This document shows, one piece after another, positions 9,814 to 20,805 of a stretch of DNA of 64,000 nt (position 1 is the first letter of the stretch; each line of letters opens with the position of its first letter). The position numbers and the translations under genes were made by a program. The notes under the pieces were generated by a model that saw nothing but the letters and a program-made list of their open reading frames with translations, did not search any database and had not been told where the DNA came from. The DNA is taken from the NCBI RefSeq assembly GCF_042453785.1, contig NC_091670.1:32809501-32873500 (forward strand). The letters run 5' to 3'. The stretch comes from Malus domestica. Lineage: Eukaryota > Streptophyta > Magnoliopsida > Rosales > Rosaceae.

Positions 9814-12800
9814 ATGGCTTCATCTCTTTTCGCAAGGACTCTCCTGGGTCATCGCCTTTTCCACTCTTCCTCTCACTCTCTCTGCCAAAAGCCCCAGTTT
9901 TTCACTTCCCTCGTCCACGTAAGTATCAATCTTCCATTCTTTCGTGTTTAATTTTCGGTTTTGATTTGTGGGTTTTGTTCTTTTGGATGATATGTTAATT
10001 CCCTTTGTGTAAATTTTCGATCTTTTGGTTTTATCCTGTCACTTTTTTTGCTTCCATGTTTCTGTTTTTTTGTATTTTGTTCATGGGTTTTAGTTTTATC
10101 GGTGAATTGAGTTGTCTGGAATGCTTTTCAGGTTTTTGCTGACATGGGGTTTTCTTTGTTTAATCCGAAGTGGCATGTGGTGATATTTTAGTTTACCATT
10201 GTGTAGGCTTTGAGTGTAGTTTTTATGAACATGGTCTCGGTTCCTGATTGCATTCGTTGAGCCTAGCAGCTCTTGCTTGACTCCAATAGCCATGAACTGA
10301 AAAAGATGGGGAATTTGTTGGAGTCTGCTTGTTTGTTTTCTAAAATCTGTCTTTCATAGTCGCTATAATATGAAGTATTTGGTGTTGTACCTTAGCTTTA
10401 CTGTATAAATGCATAGTTCCCGCAGTGGGTTATTGGCTACGTGTTTAATTAAATATCGTTTAGACTGTAGAGTGCTTGAATACCGATTGTTTAGCTGTCT
10501 CTTACTTACAAGATAGTTTTCATCAAATCGTTGAAAATCCTATGTTCTCTTAGGCACAAGGGTTATATAAAGATGTTGGTTTGGTGTAAGTGTTTGCAGT
10601 GAAATCATTGAAAACATGCATTCTTCCTAGGGTGGGTACAAAGTTTACTGCAAACTCTTCTTAACTCAAACGTTAGGTTTTATGGTCTTCTTCTGGTGCA
10701 AAGTTTAAGTGGCTATTTCTGAATCGCCATGATCCTCACATTTCTCAGTGATAATATTGTTTTGGTTTTGCGTGTCTATTTGGAAGTTTGTTTACTTGGT
10801 ATTTGAGTTCGGTATTCATTTTAAAAGTGTGCTAGTGGCCTAGTAAGTTTGAGCTATTTATTAAATCGAATCTTATTTCTTATGCCAAGATGCAATGTGA
10901 TGATTTTTCTGTACATGCAGAAGGGAACAGAATTCTTACGAGCTAAACCTGCCTATACGAAATATAGAACATCTGCCTGGGTTCCTCATGTTATGGCTTC
11001 ATCAGTAGCTGGCACAAGAGCTGATTTTTCAACACAATCTGTGTCTACAAATGAGCCTGTTGTTTCTGTTGATTGGCTCCATGCTAACCTCAAAGAGCCT
11101 GATCTGAAGGTACCATGTCTTGGCTTGTTTGTATTAAACATAATTTATTCATCCTCCCTTTTCTTCCACTGGAGTTTAAGTTTGGAAAAAGTTGAATATA
11201 ATACCATTTACCAAGAAATGCTTCATGCTCAGTGCTCTTTCACCTTCTATTGTATGTAATTTGTTTTTCAGTCGGATCATGATGTATTATATCAAATCAT
11301 CTTCTTCTAATTGGAGACTACACTTTTTTTCTGCTTTCCTATATGCTTCCTTTGTTCCTATGCATGTTGGTGAATTTTTTAAGTTATCTACTTCAGGTGC
11401 TAGATGCGTCTTGGTACATGCCCGATGAGCAAAGGAATCCAATTCAAGAGTATCAGGTGCTCACCAAACTTTCTATTTGTGATAGTCATAACTTTAAACT
11501 GTCTTTTTTTTTTTCTCAAAAATTTAATTCTGGACTGCTGCCGCCATGTAATAATTCTTAATAATATATGTATCAACTCCAGTCTTGTTCTAATATCGTC
11601 ATATTACTTCATATTGCTTCATATTGTTTCACTTACCACTCTGGCTCATTTTGGTCAATTCAATATCTCCGTCATGACAGGTTGCTCACATTCCTGGTGC
11701 ACTTTTCTTTGACGTAGATGGAATTTCAGATCGCAATACAAAAGTAAGATATTTTCTATTCTATGTTTCTCGTCAAAATATGATATCAGATCGCACTAGT
11801 CTCGCTTGCTGTAAATGATTTATTTCATTCTCTTAGTTTGAGTTAACTTAGAAATACATCCTTATTTAGCCATTTTGGAAAATAATTCAAAGTATATGAT
11901 TAAGATGTTAGTATTAATCTGATGAATGATTGTTCAAGTCAACAAATTCTGATGAATAATTTAGCCATTATGGGTGTGTGCGCCATCATCACTAGGCATA
12001 CACACCACTTTTCTAACTATCTTTCTCTCTCCTGTTCTCTATTTATTGAAGATTTAGAAATGATGACTTGTAACAGTTACCGCATATGTTACCATCAGAG
12101 GAAGCATTTGCTGCTGCTGTTTCTGCTCTTGGCATTGAGAACAAAGATGATCTAGTTGTGTATGATGGAAAAGGGATCTTTAGTGCAGCTCGTGTATGGT
12201 GGTAAGTTGTGGGGCTGATTCTGAAAGATTTAAGGTTTTAACTCATCTGAAATGTAATAAATAATTGTGCTCTGCGCTTTTCATTGTGTTACAATCTAAT
12301 GCTTCATTTCCTTATAAAATGAAAGGATGTTCCGAGTATTTGGCCATGACAGAGTCTGGGTTTTAGATGGAGGCCTGCCAAGATGGCGTGCATCTGGATA
12401 TGATGTTGAATCTAGTGCCTCTGGTGATGCAATTTTGAAAGCTAGTGCTGCCAGTGAGGCAATAGAGAAAATATACAAGGGACAAGCAGTAAGTTCACAG
12501 TTTATATACTTGTCTCTGAAATCTGTTATGTTTTGACACTGACAAGGATTTTGGAATTCTCTGAATCCAAAAGCCATTAGCATATGGTTATGGTTATTAC
12601 AGTATGTTTTGTGGAACATGGATAAAAGCAGAACTGCCACCGCTACCGGATATCATAATGCTTTTTTGTTTTCTTTTATGATGTTAGTCTGTACATTGTA
12701 GATTTTTCTTGACATCTAGAAAATTGCTGTTCTTACACAACTTTTATTGTTGTCCTAAGTTTTTATATGAACCTGTGATAGTTTTCAAGGCTTGTTGTGA

Positions 12801-14325
12801 TGGATTCAGTGAATGAAATTTTGTTCTGCAGGTTGGGCCCACCACATTTCAGACTAAGTTTCAGCCACACCTTGTCTGGACTCTTGATCAGGTTTGGTCT
12901 CTCTATCTTAATTAACTAGTAAGGGTGTATGTCTTGAATTCATCCCCTGAAATTGGTGGCAAGTATGGTTTTCAACTGACAAATTAAACCCATTCCACTT
13001 CTTTTTACCCTTGTTTTATATTTCCTACTGTATTTTTCAGGTTAGAAAAAATGTTGAGCAAGGAACTCACCAGCTTATAGATGCCAGATCAAAGGCCAGG
13101 TACTCTTTTTGCTACCAAGTGATGTGAAGCTTGAGTAATTCTTGGTCTGTTATTTTTTCCCGTAATTTTGTGAATCACCAGCTGGAACCGGTTCATTCAT
13201 TCATCGTCAAAGAATTGGTTTGAAATTAGTAATTTTGATTGAGATAAGATAACACTATGTTGAGCACCCTAAATTTTCTGTGTTTTTTTATCTGCCTCAC
13301 ATAAAGGAATTTATTTCAGATTATATGGAGATGGTTTATTAGAGTTTATTTTTCCTATTTGTGACATGGTTTTGAAGGCATATTTCTTATGGCTGTTCTT
13401 GCATTAATCTTGGATTTAACTGAATTTTGTAATTGCATTAAAAATATTGGATTTGAATCATTTGACAGAAATTTGCTGTTGCAGGTTCGATGGAACTACA
13501 TTAGAGCCTCGGAAAGGGATAAGAAGTGGTCATGTACCTGGAAGCAAGTGCATTCCTTTTCCTCAGGTAAAAAGATCAAATGCTTGTGTTATTATAGTGG
13601 TTTCCTGATGACGCATCCCTAGGGTTTGTGATGATTCTATCAGTGTCTGAACTGTTAGCAATTTCAACTCCCCTTTTCCTAATAGTCTATTTCTTATTCC
13701 TTTTGAAATTGCAACACAAATGTGTTGGATTGTGTAAAGAACCGTATGCTGCATAAGCTGTTGATTAACAAATGTGTTGTTTCCTTACAGTTGTTGGATT
13801 CTTCAGGGACACTCTTACCAGCAGATAAGCTGAAAGCCCGATTTGACAAAGAAGGTAATAACCTTTTTGTTTTATGGTTACCTTTTGCTGTCTTAGATCT
13901 TGGACACTTCTGTTTGTTGTACCCTAGGTTTCCGTACACAAGAATTCAGTTTTCAAGCATTGTCTCTTTTTTAAACATACAAGCTCAACCGCAAACGAAG
14001 AATGCATGTTTTGCCTAGTACATTTGCTCAGACTAGTACATAGATGTTGAATGTCTTACTATTTTGAGATAGTCACCCCCTCATTTAGCAGTGCATAATT
14101 TTACCGAAGACCCAATTTCCCCACCCCAGTTTATGGAAAGTATATATATGCTATTTGTCCACGCCATGTGGATTATATTTCCTTGGTAGAATGTTTTAAT
14201 TGGTCAGAAGGTATATGTGATAATTAATTAACGATCCTAACCTCATGCTGCAGGCATCTCCTTGGAAAGCCCTGCCGTAACTTCATGTGGTACTGGTGTA
14301 ACAGCTTGTATTCTCGCATTGGTAA

Positions 14326-14413
<88 letters not shown>

Positions 14414-14795
14414 AAACACACACACAGAGACAAACGTAGGTGTTTGTGTGCGCGCACACTTGTTTATATCTTAGTAGGATGAAAAGGAGATAGTAGTCCA
14501 TCTTTTATCTCCTTTCTCTTTCCTTTTAGAGATAGAAACACATTACAGAGATGAATATTCTTTTCAATAATTGCTCATGAACGTAAACAATGGTTTTAGT
14601 TTTCCAGATGCATTATTTCAATATATGTTTTAGTAAGGAACCATGCCGCTTTTATTCACACTTCTCGTATTCATGTGCTCTCGTTAGGGTCTTCATCGAC
14701 TTGGTAAGCCTGAGGTACCAGTCTATGACGGATCTTGGACTGAATGGGGTGCGCAGCCCGACACACCCATCGACAGTTCTACAGAAAGTGTGTAA
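9814..14795 (+). CDS. STR1: Mitochondrial thiosulfate/3-mercaptopyruvate sulfurtransferase (two rhodanese domains)
   Basis: Twelve exons with GT-AG introns join in frame into a 381-residue protein: 9814-9918, 10921-11109, 11397-11456, 11681-11743, 12077-12201, 12326-12488, 12832-12891, 13041-13099, 13485-13566, 13791-13854, 14254-14321, 14688-14795. The Arabidopsis enzyme STR1 is about 379 residues. The enzyme moves sulfur from 3-mercaptopyruvate or thiosulfate to acceptors such as cyanide or thioredoxin. Residues 1 to about 55 are Arg/Ser/His-rich and acid-free, as in a mitochondrial transit peptide. The N-terminal rhodanese domain contains [22 protein letters not shown] and [15 protein letters not shown]. 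The C-terminal domain contains [23 protein letters not shown] and the active-site loop CGTGVTA with the catalytic Cys at about residue 335. All key parts are present. The ATG lies in the only frame that leads into exon 2. A long CT repeat in intron 11 begins 6 nt after exon 11. Confidence 0.93.
14328..14411. repeat. (CT)42 microsatellite beside a splice donor
   Basis: This uninterrupted CT dinucleotide tract of 84 nt lies in intron 11 of the sulfurtransferase gene and starts 6 nt after exon 11. A short CA-rich stretch follows. It produces spurious open frames in several phases. Confidence 0.95.
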
Positions 14796-15576
14796 CGAAG
14801 CGGTATTGCCGGAAACTTGTATCACAATTAAAACATCCGGTTACAAGTCATGCTGTTGAATTGAAACCTGTGTTTTTCGTTTAAAATCTCAACCTCTTAT
14901 GTCCTCCTTTGAACTGTAACGAGTTTCTTGTGTGACACGTGAATCAAAGCAGCAGATTGAAGGGGTTTATTTCAAGTCGAAAACCTTGTAATCATCCCTG
15001 GCTTGACAAAGTAAATAAAGTTCTATTTCCATATTTCTTGAACTTGTCACACTTCCTTTCCGTGTTGAAAATACTAAAAGTGACCTTGAAAGTTCTACGG
15101 ATTTTTAATGACTAATTACGGAAAATCGAACTTTGTAACTAGTCAACTTTAATTATAAAATTAACGGAAAAGAAAAACTAAAATAAATTCGTGTAAATAC
15201 GAAATACGAGAATTTGAATACTGAAATGGGGTCGTCCTTCCTCCATGTAAAAATTTCGTTCTCGAAATTATCAGTATCTATCGCATAACATGTAGCTCAA
15301 ACATTAACGATGCTACATATGCATAACAAGGATTCAAACCAGCAATGCCAATCGTTTGAGTGTCGTCCTAGTTACCCTGGTGGGTGTCCCCTTCTAAGGA
15401 GCTTCGGCTTGCAACAAAGCAGGTGGTCGGGATCGGATTTGAATCGGACGAAATATTTTCGAACTTTTCAGCTCGGAATCGGATATTTCTATCCAATTTG
15501 CATTCCTAAATGAAACCAAATCTGAAGAAAAAGAAAACAATTTAAATAAAATATTATGGTAAAATTGTCAACACCT

Positions 15577-15649
15577 GATCGCGTGGCCTAATGGATAAGG
15601 CGCTCGCCTCCGGAGCGGGAGATTGTGGGTTCGAGTCCCATCGCGATCG
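15577..15649 (+). tRNA. trnR-CCG: tRNA-Arg (anticodon CCG)
   Basis: These 73 nt fold as a complete cloverleaf. The acceptor stem pairs GATCGCG with CGCGATC and leaves discriminator G. The D-arm is GGCCTAATGGATAAGGC. The anticodon stem-loop is CTCGC/CTCCGGA/GCGGG with CCG at positions 34-36, and the T-arm is GTGGGTTCGAGTCCCAT. There is no intron. The A box (TGGCCTAATGG) and B box (GGTTCGAGTCC) serve as the internal Pol III promoter. A CAA motif lies just upstream (15569-15571), as is usual for plant nuclear tRNA genes. CCG reads the codon CGG. Confidence 0.97.
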
Positions 15650-15655
15650 TTTTTT
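15650..15655 (+). terminator. Pol III terminator of tRNA-Arg
   Basis: Six T residues directly follow the discriminator base, the standard stop signal for RNA polymerase III. Confidence 0.9.
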
Positions 15656-15659
15656 CATT

Positions 15660-18600
15660 TTAATCATTTTTTTTTTTTTGGCTGAGTTCAATTTCTTGTT
15701 CTTCATGATGGACCTAATGGGGGCAGATTTGAGAAAACTAGAGTCCCTCTCCCCCACCATGGAAAATATATTAAGAAATTGTAGTAATTATAAATTTCAA
15801 GTATAATGGATTCATGATTTTTCAGTTTCACAATTAGACCCTTTTTTATTATACATACAACGATAGTAGAGAAGAGAGGTTTAGAACACAGACTTACGAA
15901 CGAGGGATAGAGATGCTATTTGCCACTTAAGCTACAACATTCAACTATGACTACCATGGTAAAATCACGCCCACTACGTATATTAGGCATGTTATATTAT
16001 TAAAGTGTCTAAAGTCAATCATAATTAATAAATTTGCTTAGGTAAAGTCTAGTCAATGAGTTTTATTCGAGTAAAAAAAAATTATGTCGGAATTTATATT
16101 GAAAAAAAAAACTAAATTTTAGGGATTAAAGTCATATTTCCAAATTTTATAATTGAAATATAATGCATGATCTAAAATACCAATCATCGAAGCATTGAAT
16201 TTACAAACTAATTATGTATGCAGTCTATGCACCAAACAACACAAAGTTAACAGAGATTTTCTTCTTTATATATATATATGCAAAGTTTGTTTCTCACGCA
16301 TTCCAACTGTTCATCAATAAGCGTAAATCATAAACCAATATTATCTTAAACTTAATCGCCTAAACCTAATAATATGCGTGTCTTAGGGCTCCCTGAGCAT
16401 TTCAGACATGAAATTTTATTTTAAAAGATCTTGGTGCAATTAGTAGTAAACCACCAACTTTTAAGATTTCCTAAGCCAGATTACACCACCAAAACCAAAA
16501 CTTCTATCCCTCATTGCATTTTTATAAACATGGCTATGTGTACTGTCGGATCAGGTAGCCAATCTCAATGTAGAAAAAAAGATATTTGGAGAAAGAAGAA
16601 ACACTGAAAAAGGATACAAACTGGAGTAGTAGGCACAAAAACTGCGTTACAAGCTCAGTTGAGAAACACCAGGTTCTTAATATAAAGAAGTCCAACAGCC
16701 ATAGGAGGGGACTCAAGGACCTCATATATCAAGGCTAAAATGAGCACAAATTATTCCTAGCCCTATGCTCGTGGAGAAAATTCTTGAGTACGACTACTAT
16801 CGTGTGAGATCTGCGTTCATGGGAGCCACCCATTGTAGGGGCTACAACATCCGCAAGTTCCTAACCAAAAGTTTGTTACCTCTGATTTGTCAACCCAAAC
16901 GCGTTTTCATCTTCTCGTGTGCGTTGGAGGGAACCAAACATTTTCTTTGTGAAAATTGAAGTCTTGCAGAAGTGCTTAAATGGTTTTAAGTTGAACGCTT
17001 ACATTCTAATATTTTAAAATCTTTTTCATTGCTAGTGCTAATTCAAAGGCTTAGCATTTGTTTTATTTTTTTTCTCTCTATGAATGAGAGTATCAAATTG
17101 AAGAAAGTTGAGGTTCCATTATAAAATTAATTGACAATATAGAGAGTAGCTCAACTTACTTATAAGCTCATGCAAAGTCATTCCTCACATCAATGTGGAC
17201 AACACAACATGGTGATGTGGAGCAAGTGTGGCCATTAGACTTTACAAGCGGGATAACCTACTCTGATACTATGAAGAAAGTGAATGTTCTATCATAAAAG
17301 TAATTAATAATATAAAGAGTAGTCAAACTTACTTATAAGCCAATACAAAGTTCCTTCTCCTATTAATGTGAGATTCATTCTCAACCAAAATTATAAATAT
17401 AGAAAAAGAGGACTACTAGATAATTCGAATTGTCACCATCAAACCGCCATAACCATTCACAAAGATGATTGCGAAGCTGCCTGTTGTTTTCTTCCAATTT
17501 TTTTTATGGGATTCTCTTTTTTTTTTTGGATTTGTGACATAATTTTAGATCATGAAAATGACAAATAATTCTAAGGAAACGACCAAACCGACCATGTTCT
17601 TCGAAGTTCAAAATATCAAATTGCAAAGGAGGCAACTGTCCATAGCCAAATTCCAAGCTTCTTTTATCATATAATTCATTATACAAAAATAAGATAATTA
17701 TAAAAGCATGCGAAACTAAAAAAAAGTCGTAAAAGTAGACCGACCACATCTAATGAAAGTCAAAATAGTATTCCAACACTATAGATTATGATAAATTGGC
17801 AGAGGAGCGTGTGATCTAAAATTGTAATAATTTTTTCTTTTTAAATGGAAAAAGATTAGACGAGATTATCTTTCGGCAGTGATAGTGTGTGAGGCGCCTA
17901 TTATCTTCTGAAGGGATGAGGATCATTACATCCAGAAACCATCTGCTCGTCCATTCTTCACCAAATTTCTTGATGATAAATTGCAAGATAATTCACGTGT
18001 AGTGTTATGTGATTTATTTGTGAATTAGCAAAAATTTATATGAAAAACAGGCAAACAAATTCACATTTTTTTGAACAAAAGTTCAAAGTGATTGGTTTCG
18101 AATTCTTCATTCATGGAAGATGAATATAAAACATTAAGTGAGGAGAAATACTACTAGACTATAACGCTTGTATTTAACCAAATATTTAAAATAAAGGTGG
18201 ATTCATGTTCAAGAAGCTTGTAAATCAATTGGTTAAAAGCATAAGCTCTTAATTTTGATGTCCTAAGTTCAATTTCTCATTCCCCACTATATCACTATAT
18301 AGAAGGAAAAAAAAGTGAGTTGATGTCAATGTGCAATAGGTCACTTTGTCAAGACAAAAACACCCACTTCTTTTGCACTAAAGTTTGAAATATCCTTCCC
18401 ACAATAGAGAAAAATAAAAGTGTTCTCAAATTTAGAAAAAAAATCTACTTCCTAATTCCTTCACACAAAAAGGAGAGCTTTGCCAACAAGGGTTAGTTAA
18501 GTTAGTAATATTGTTCTCTTCGTTAGACCAAGGCCTAAGTTCGTGTACATTGCTGCCACCAATCGTTTTTTGTGTGCGATCTGTAAAAACCAAAAATGGT

Positions 18601-19040
18601 TCTAAGACCCCTTTATAAGCCCTCAAATATAGCCTCCCCTCCCTCTAAACTTAAAGTTAAAGCAAACAAACAAAAAGGAGGGTTCACAACATCCATGGGG
18701 ATTCTCCTAGGCTAGCCTAACTCTGTTCTTAACTAACCTTGTCTAATGTACTAAAATTATAATATAAGTGATTGAATATTTAAAAAAAAAAACAAAACAA
18801 AAAAACTTTCAACCACTTATATCATAATATTTGATGTTCCAGTATACTGATAAAATATCTCTCGATCAACTCGTAACATTCTAGTAATATCTCAACCCAA
18901 TAAGGGCAATCCTGGAACATGAACATTGTCTTCATCCAATTGACTTAGCATCAAAGCGAATAAAAACAATAAATTAGTAACAAAAACATGATTTTTACAA
19001 AAGACAGAGATATCAAATCCTCCAAACCCCTTCTGAGTTA
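15660..19040. other. Long AT-rich intergenic region
   Basis: No gene could be supported. Two diverged direct copies of about 65 nt occur at about 17115-17180 and 17289-17352, sharing ACTTACTTATAAGC and a preceding AATATA-AGAGTAG block, some 174 bp apart. The rest is low-complexity spacer with short open frames that resemble no known family. The right end approaches the presumed transcription start of the Raf-like kinase gene. Confidence 0.5.
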
Positions 19041-19325
19041 CGAGCAGTTATTAAATTATTGGGAGGTAGCCAAAAATTAATAAAATCTAAAATTTTGAAC
19101 AGGAAGAGCGAGAAAGTGAAGCAAAGTGAGGGTTTTTATTTCTTGTTTCTTATTTCTCATATTTTTGAAATCGGGCTTTTTGATCTGCGGTCACAAAGAC
19201 TCCTCCTTTTTCTCTGATTCAGTAACGGTGGGCCGGTGGCTGGTTCACTGCAGCCTTCCTGAACCCAAAAGATTTAAACTTTGGAGCTTTCTGGGTGCAA
19301 AAGCGTTGTTCTTTCAATCAATCAG

Positions 19326-20651
19326 GTACTTGGTGGGTTTAATTTCATTTCTTTGTGTTAATTTGACCTAGTTCTTGTTTGATTTTTGTTTTTGGATTTT
19401 TTCTGATCGTAGTTTGGTTTTCTGGGGTTTTCCGGATTTTGATCTGTGAGTGGTTCAAGTTGTTTTTATGGATAGATACATACATATATGTATGTATGTA
19501 TGTATTTGTGGATTATACTTGATGGAATTGTGAAGTGAGCTATTAAGGTCATGATTCGTTTGGCTTGTGATTGTTAATTGGTGAAGGAATTTTTTTTATT
19601 AATCCATAAAAAAAGAAGGAAATTTTCATGAAGTTGTTTTATTTATAAATGATTTGTTTTGTTTGTGATGGTTTATGATTATTGATAGGTATATTCGTCT
19701 GCGGCTATATATAATCAAGCTTAAAACTCAAGGATCAAATTCTGTTCTTCGTCTACGTTTTTCGTTAATTGTAGCTCGCAGTAATTCTGTAGTTTTGGTT
19801 TCTCACATTGACTGAAGAAACAAGTAAAAAAAAAGAGAAAATACTTTATCCGTTTGATCAGAGTTGGTTGTAGCTGAATCCTACACACATACAAGGTGGG
19901 TGGCCAATCGGGTTTGAAGAAGTTAGTTGGCTAAGGTAGTTAGAAATTTAGGTGTGGAAGTGTTAAGGCTCGACCTTAAGGATTTAACAATCCTTTTCAA
20001 TAGGGTGGGAAGGACTTCTTATGGTATGATTTGTCTTTGTTTGAACAGAATTAGAAAGAATGTTATACAAGCAATTTAGTCACCTAATTGAAGTTGTTTA
20101 CATAATCATATCGATTGTAATGGGGCCTGCAATCTTTATGGAGTGATTACAGTGAATAAGATTTAGGTACTTACAGTTGAAGCCCAGAAATACTTTCCCA
20201 CCCTCCCTCGCCACTTGACATAACCCAAGGGTGGGCTGCATAGTGTTAATTACTCAAATAATTACATCATTTACATGTAGTGCAGAACTCCATGATCGTG
20301 ATCATATGGTAATGCAACATGTATACATTGCATGACAGTGAGTATATTTTGCAATACACACATGCTAGAAAACTAATTTGTATATTATTTTGATATTTTA
20401 TGGGGAAATGGTAGTGGAACATTAAAGGTTTCCTGGGTTTTTGTTTTATTTAGTTTTATTTTCCTGCTAGCTTAAAATGCGGAGACGCACTTTCTCATAT
20501 TTTCACTACTTGTTGAAAGTAAGCGAAAGAAGATTTACTGGTATACATGTTTTACCAAATGAAGCATTTCTTTTACGATACTACCGAAGCTTTTGGATTT
20601 TTTATGGACAATAGAGACCGGACACTTATTGAAGCTTGTTTTCTGTTTCAG
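19326..20651 (+). promoter_or_regulatory. Probable 5' UTR intron of the Raf-like kinase gene
   Basis: A C/T- and G-rich block before 19325 looks like a first untranslated exon ending in CAATCAG and followed by the donor GTACTTGG. A pyrimidine-rich acceptor (TTTTCTGTTTCAG) ends at 20651. Between them the sequence is T-rich, as plant introns are, and holds a GTAT repeat at about 19477-19506. Spliced out, this leaves a leader with no ATG before 20785. The assignment is inferred from signals only. Confidence 0.55.
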
Positions 20652-20784
20652 TTTTTCTCCCTGCAAAGATCAGCGTATTGGCATCTCATAGGAGCTGCCT
20701 GTGACTGTGAGCACTCAAAATATTGCTTCATTGCCTGAGTTTTTGACAGTATTTTGGTGTTGAGGTGAGGAAGAAATTCAAACA

Positions 20785-20805
20785 ATGGTATGCCTGAACA
20801 ATTAA
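20785..20805 (+). promoter_or_regulatory. Overlapping upstream ORF of the kinase mRNA
   Basis: The first ATG of the predicted leader (20785) has a strong context (A at -3, G at +4). It encodes only MVCLNN before a stop. It overlaps the main ATG at 20790 in another frame, and the main ATG has C at +4. Confidence 0.5.

Noticed and set aside
14243-14501. Four ORFs of RERERE or LSLSLS repeats
   Set aside because: They are translations of the CT microsatellite in intron 11 of the sulfurtransferase gene.
15554-15760. Minus-strand ORF over the tRNA gene, with an SRWDSNPQSPAPEA peptide
   Set aside because: The peptide is the antisense translation of tRNA-Arg itself. Such frames are a common false annotation.
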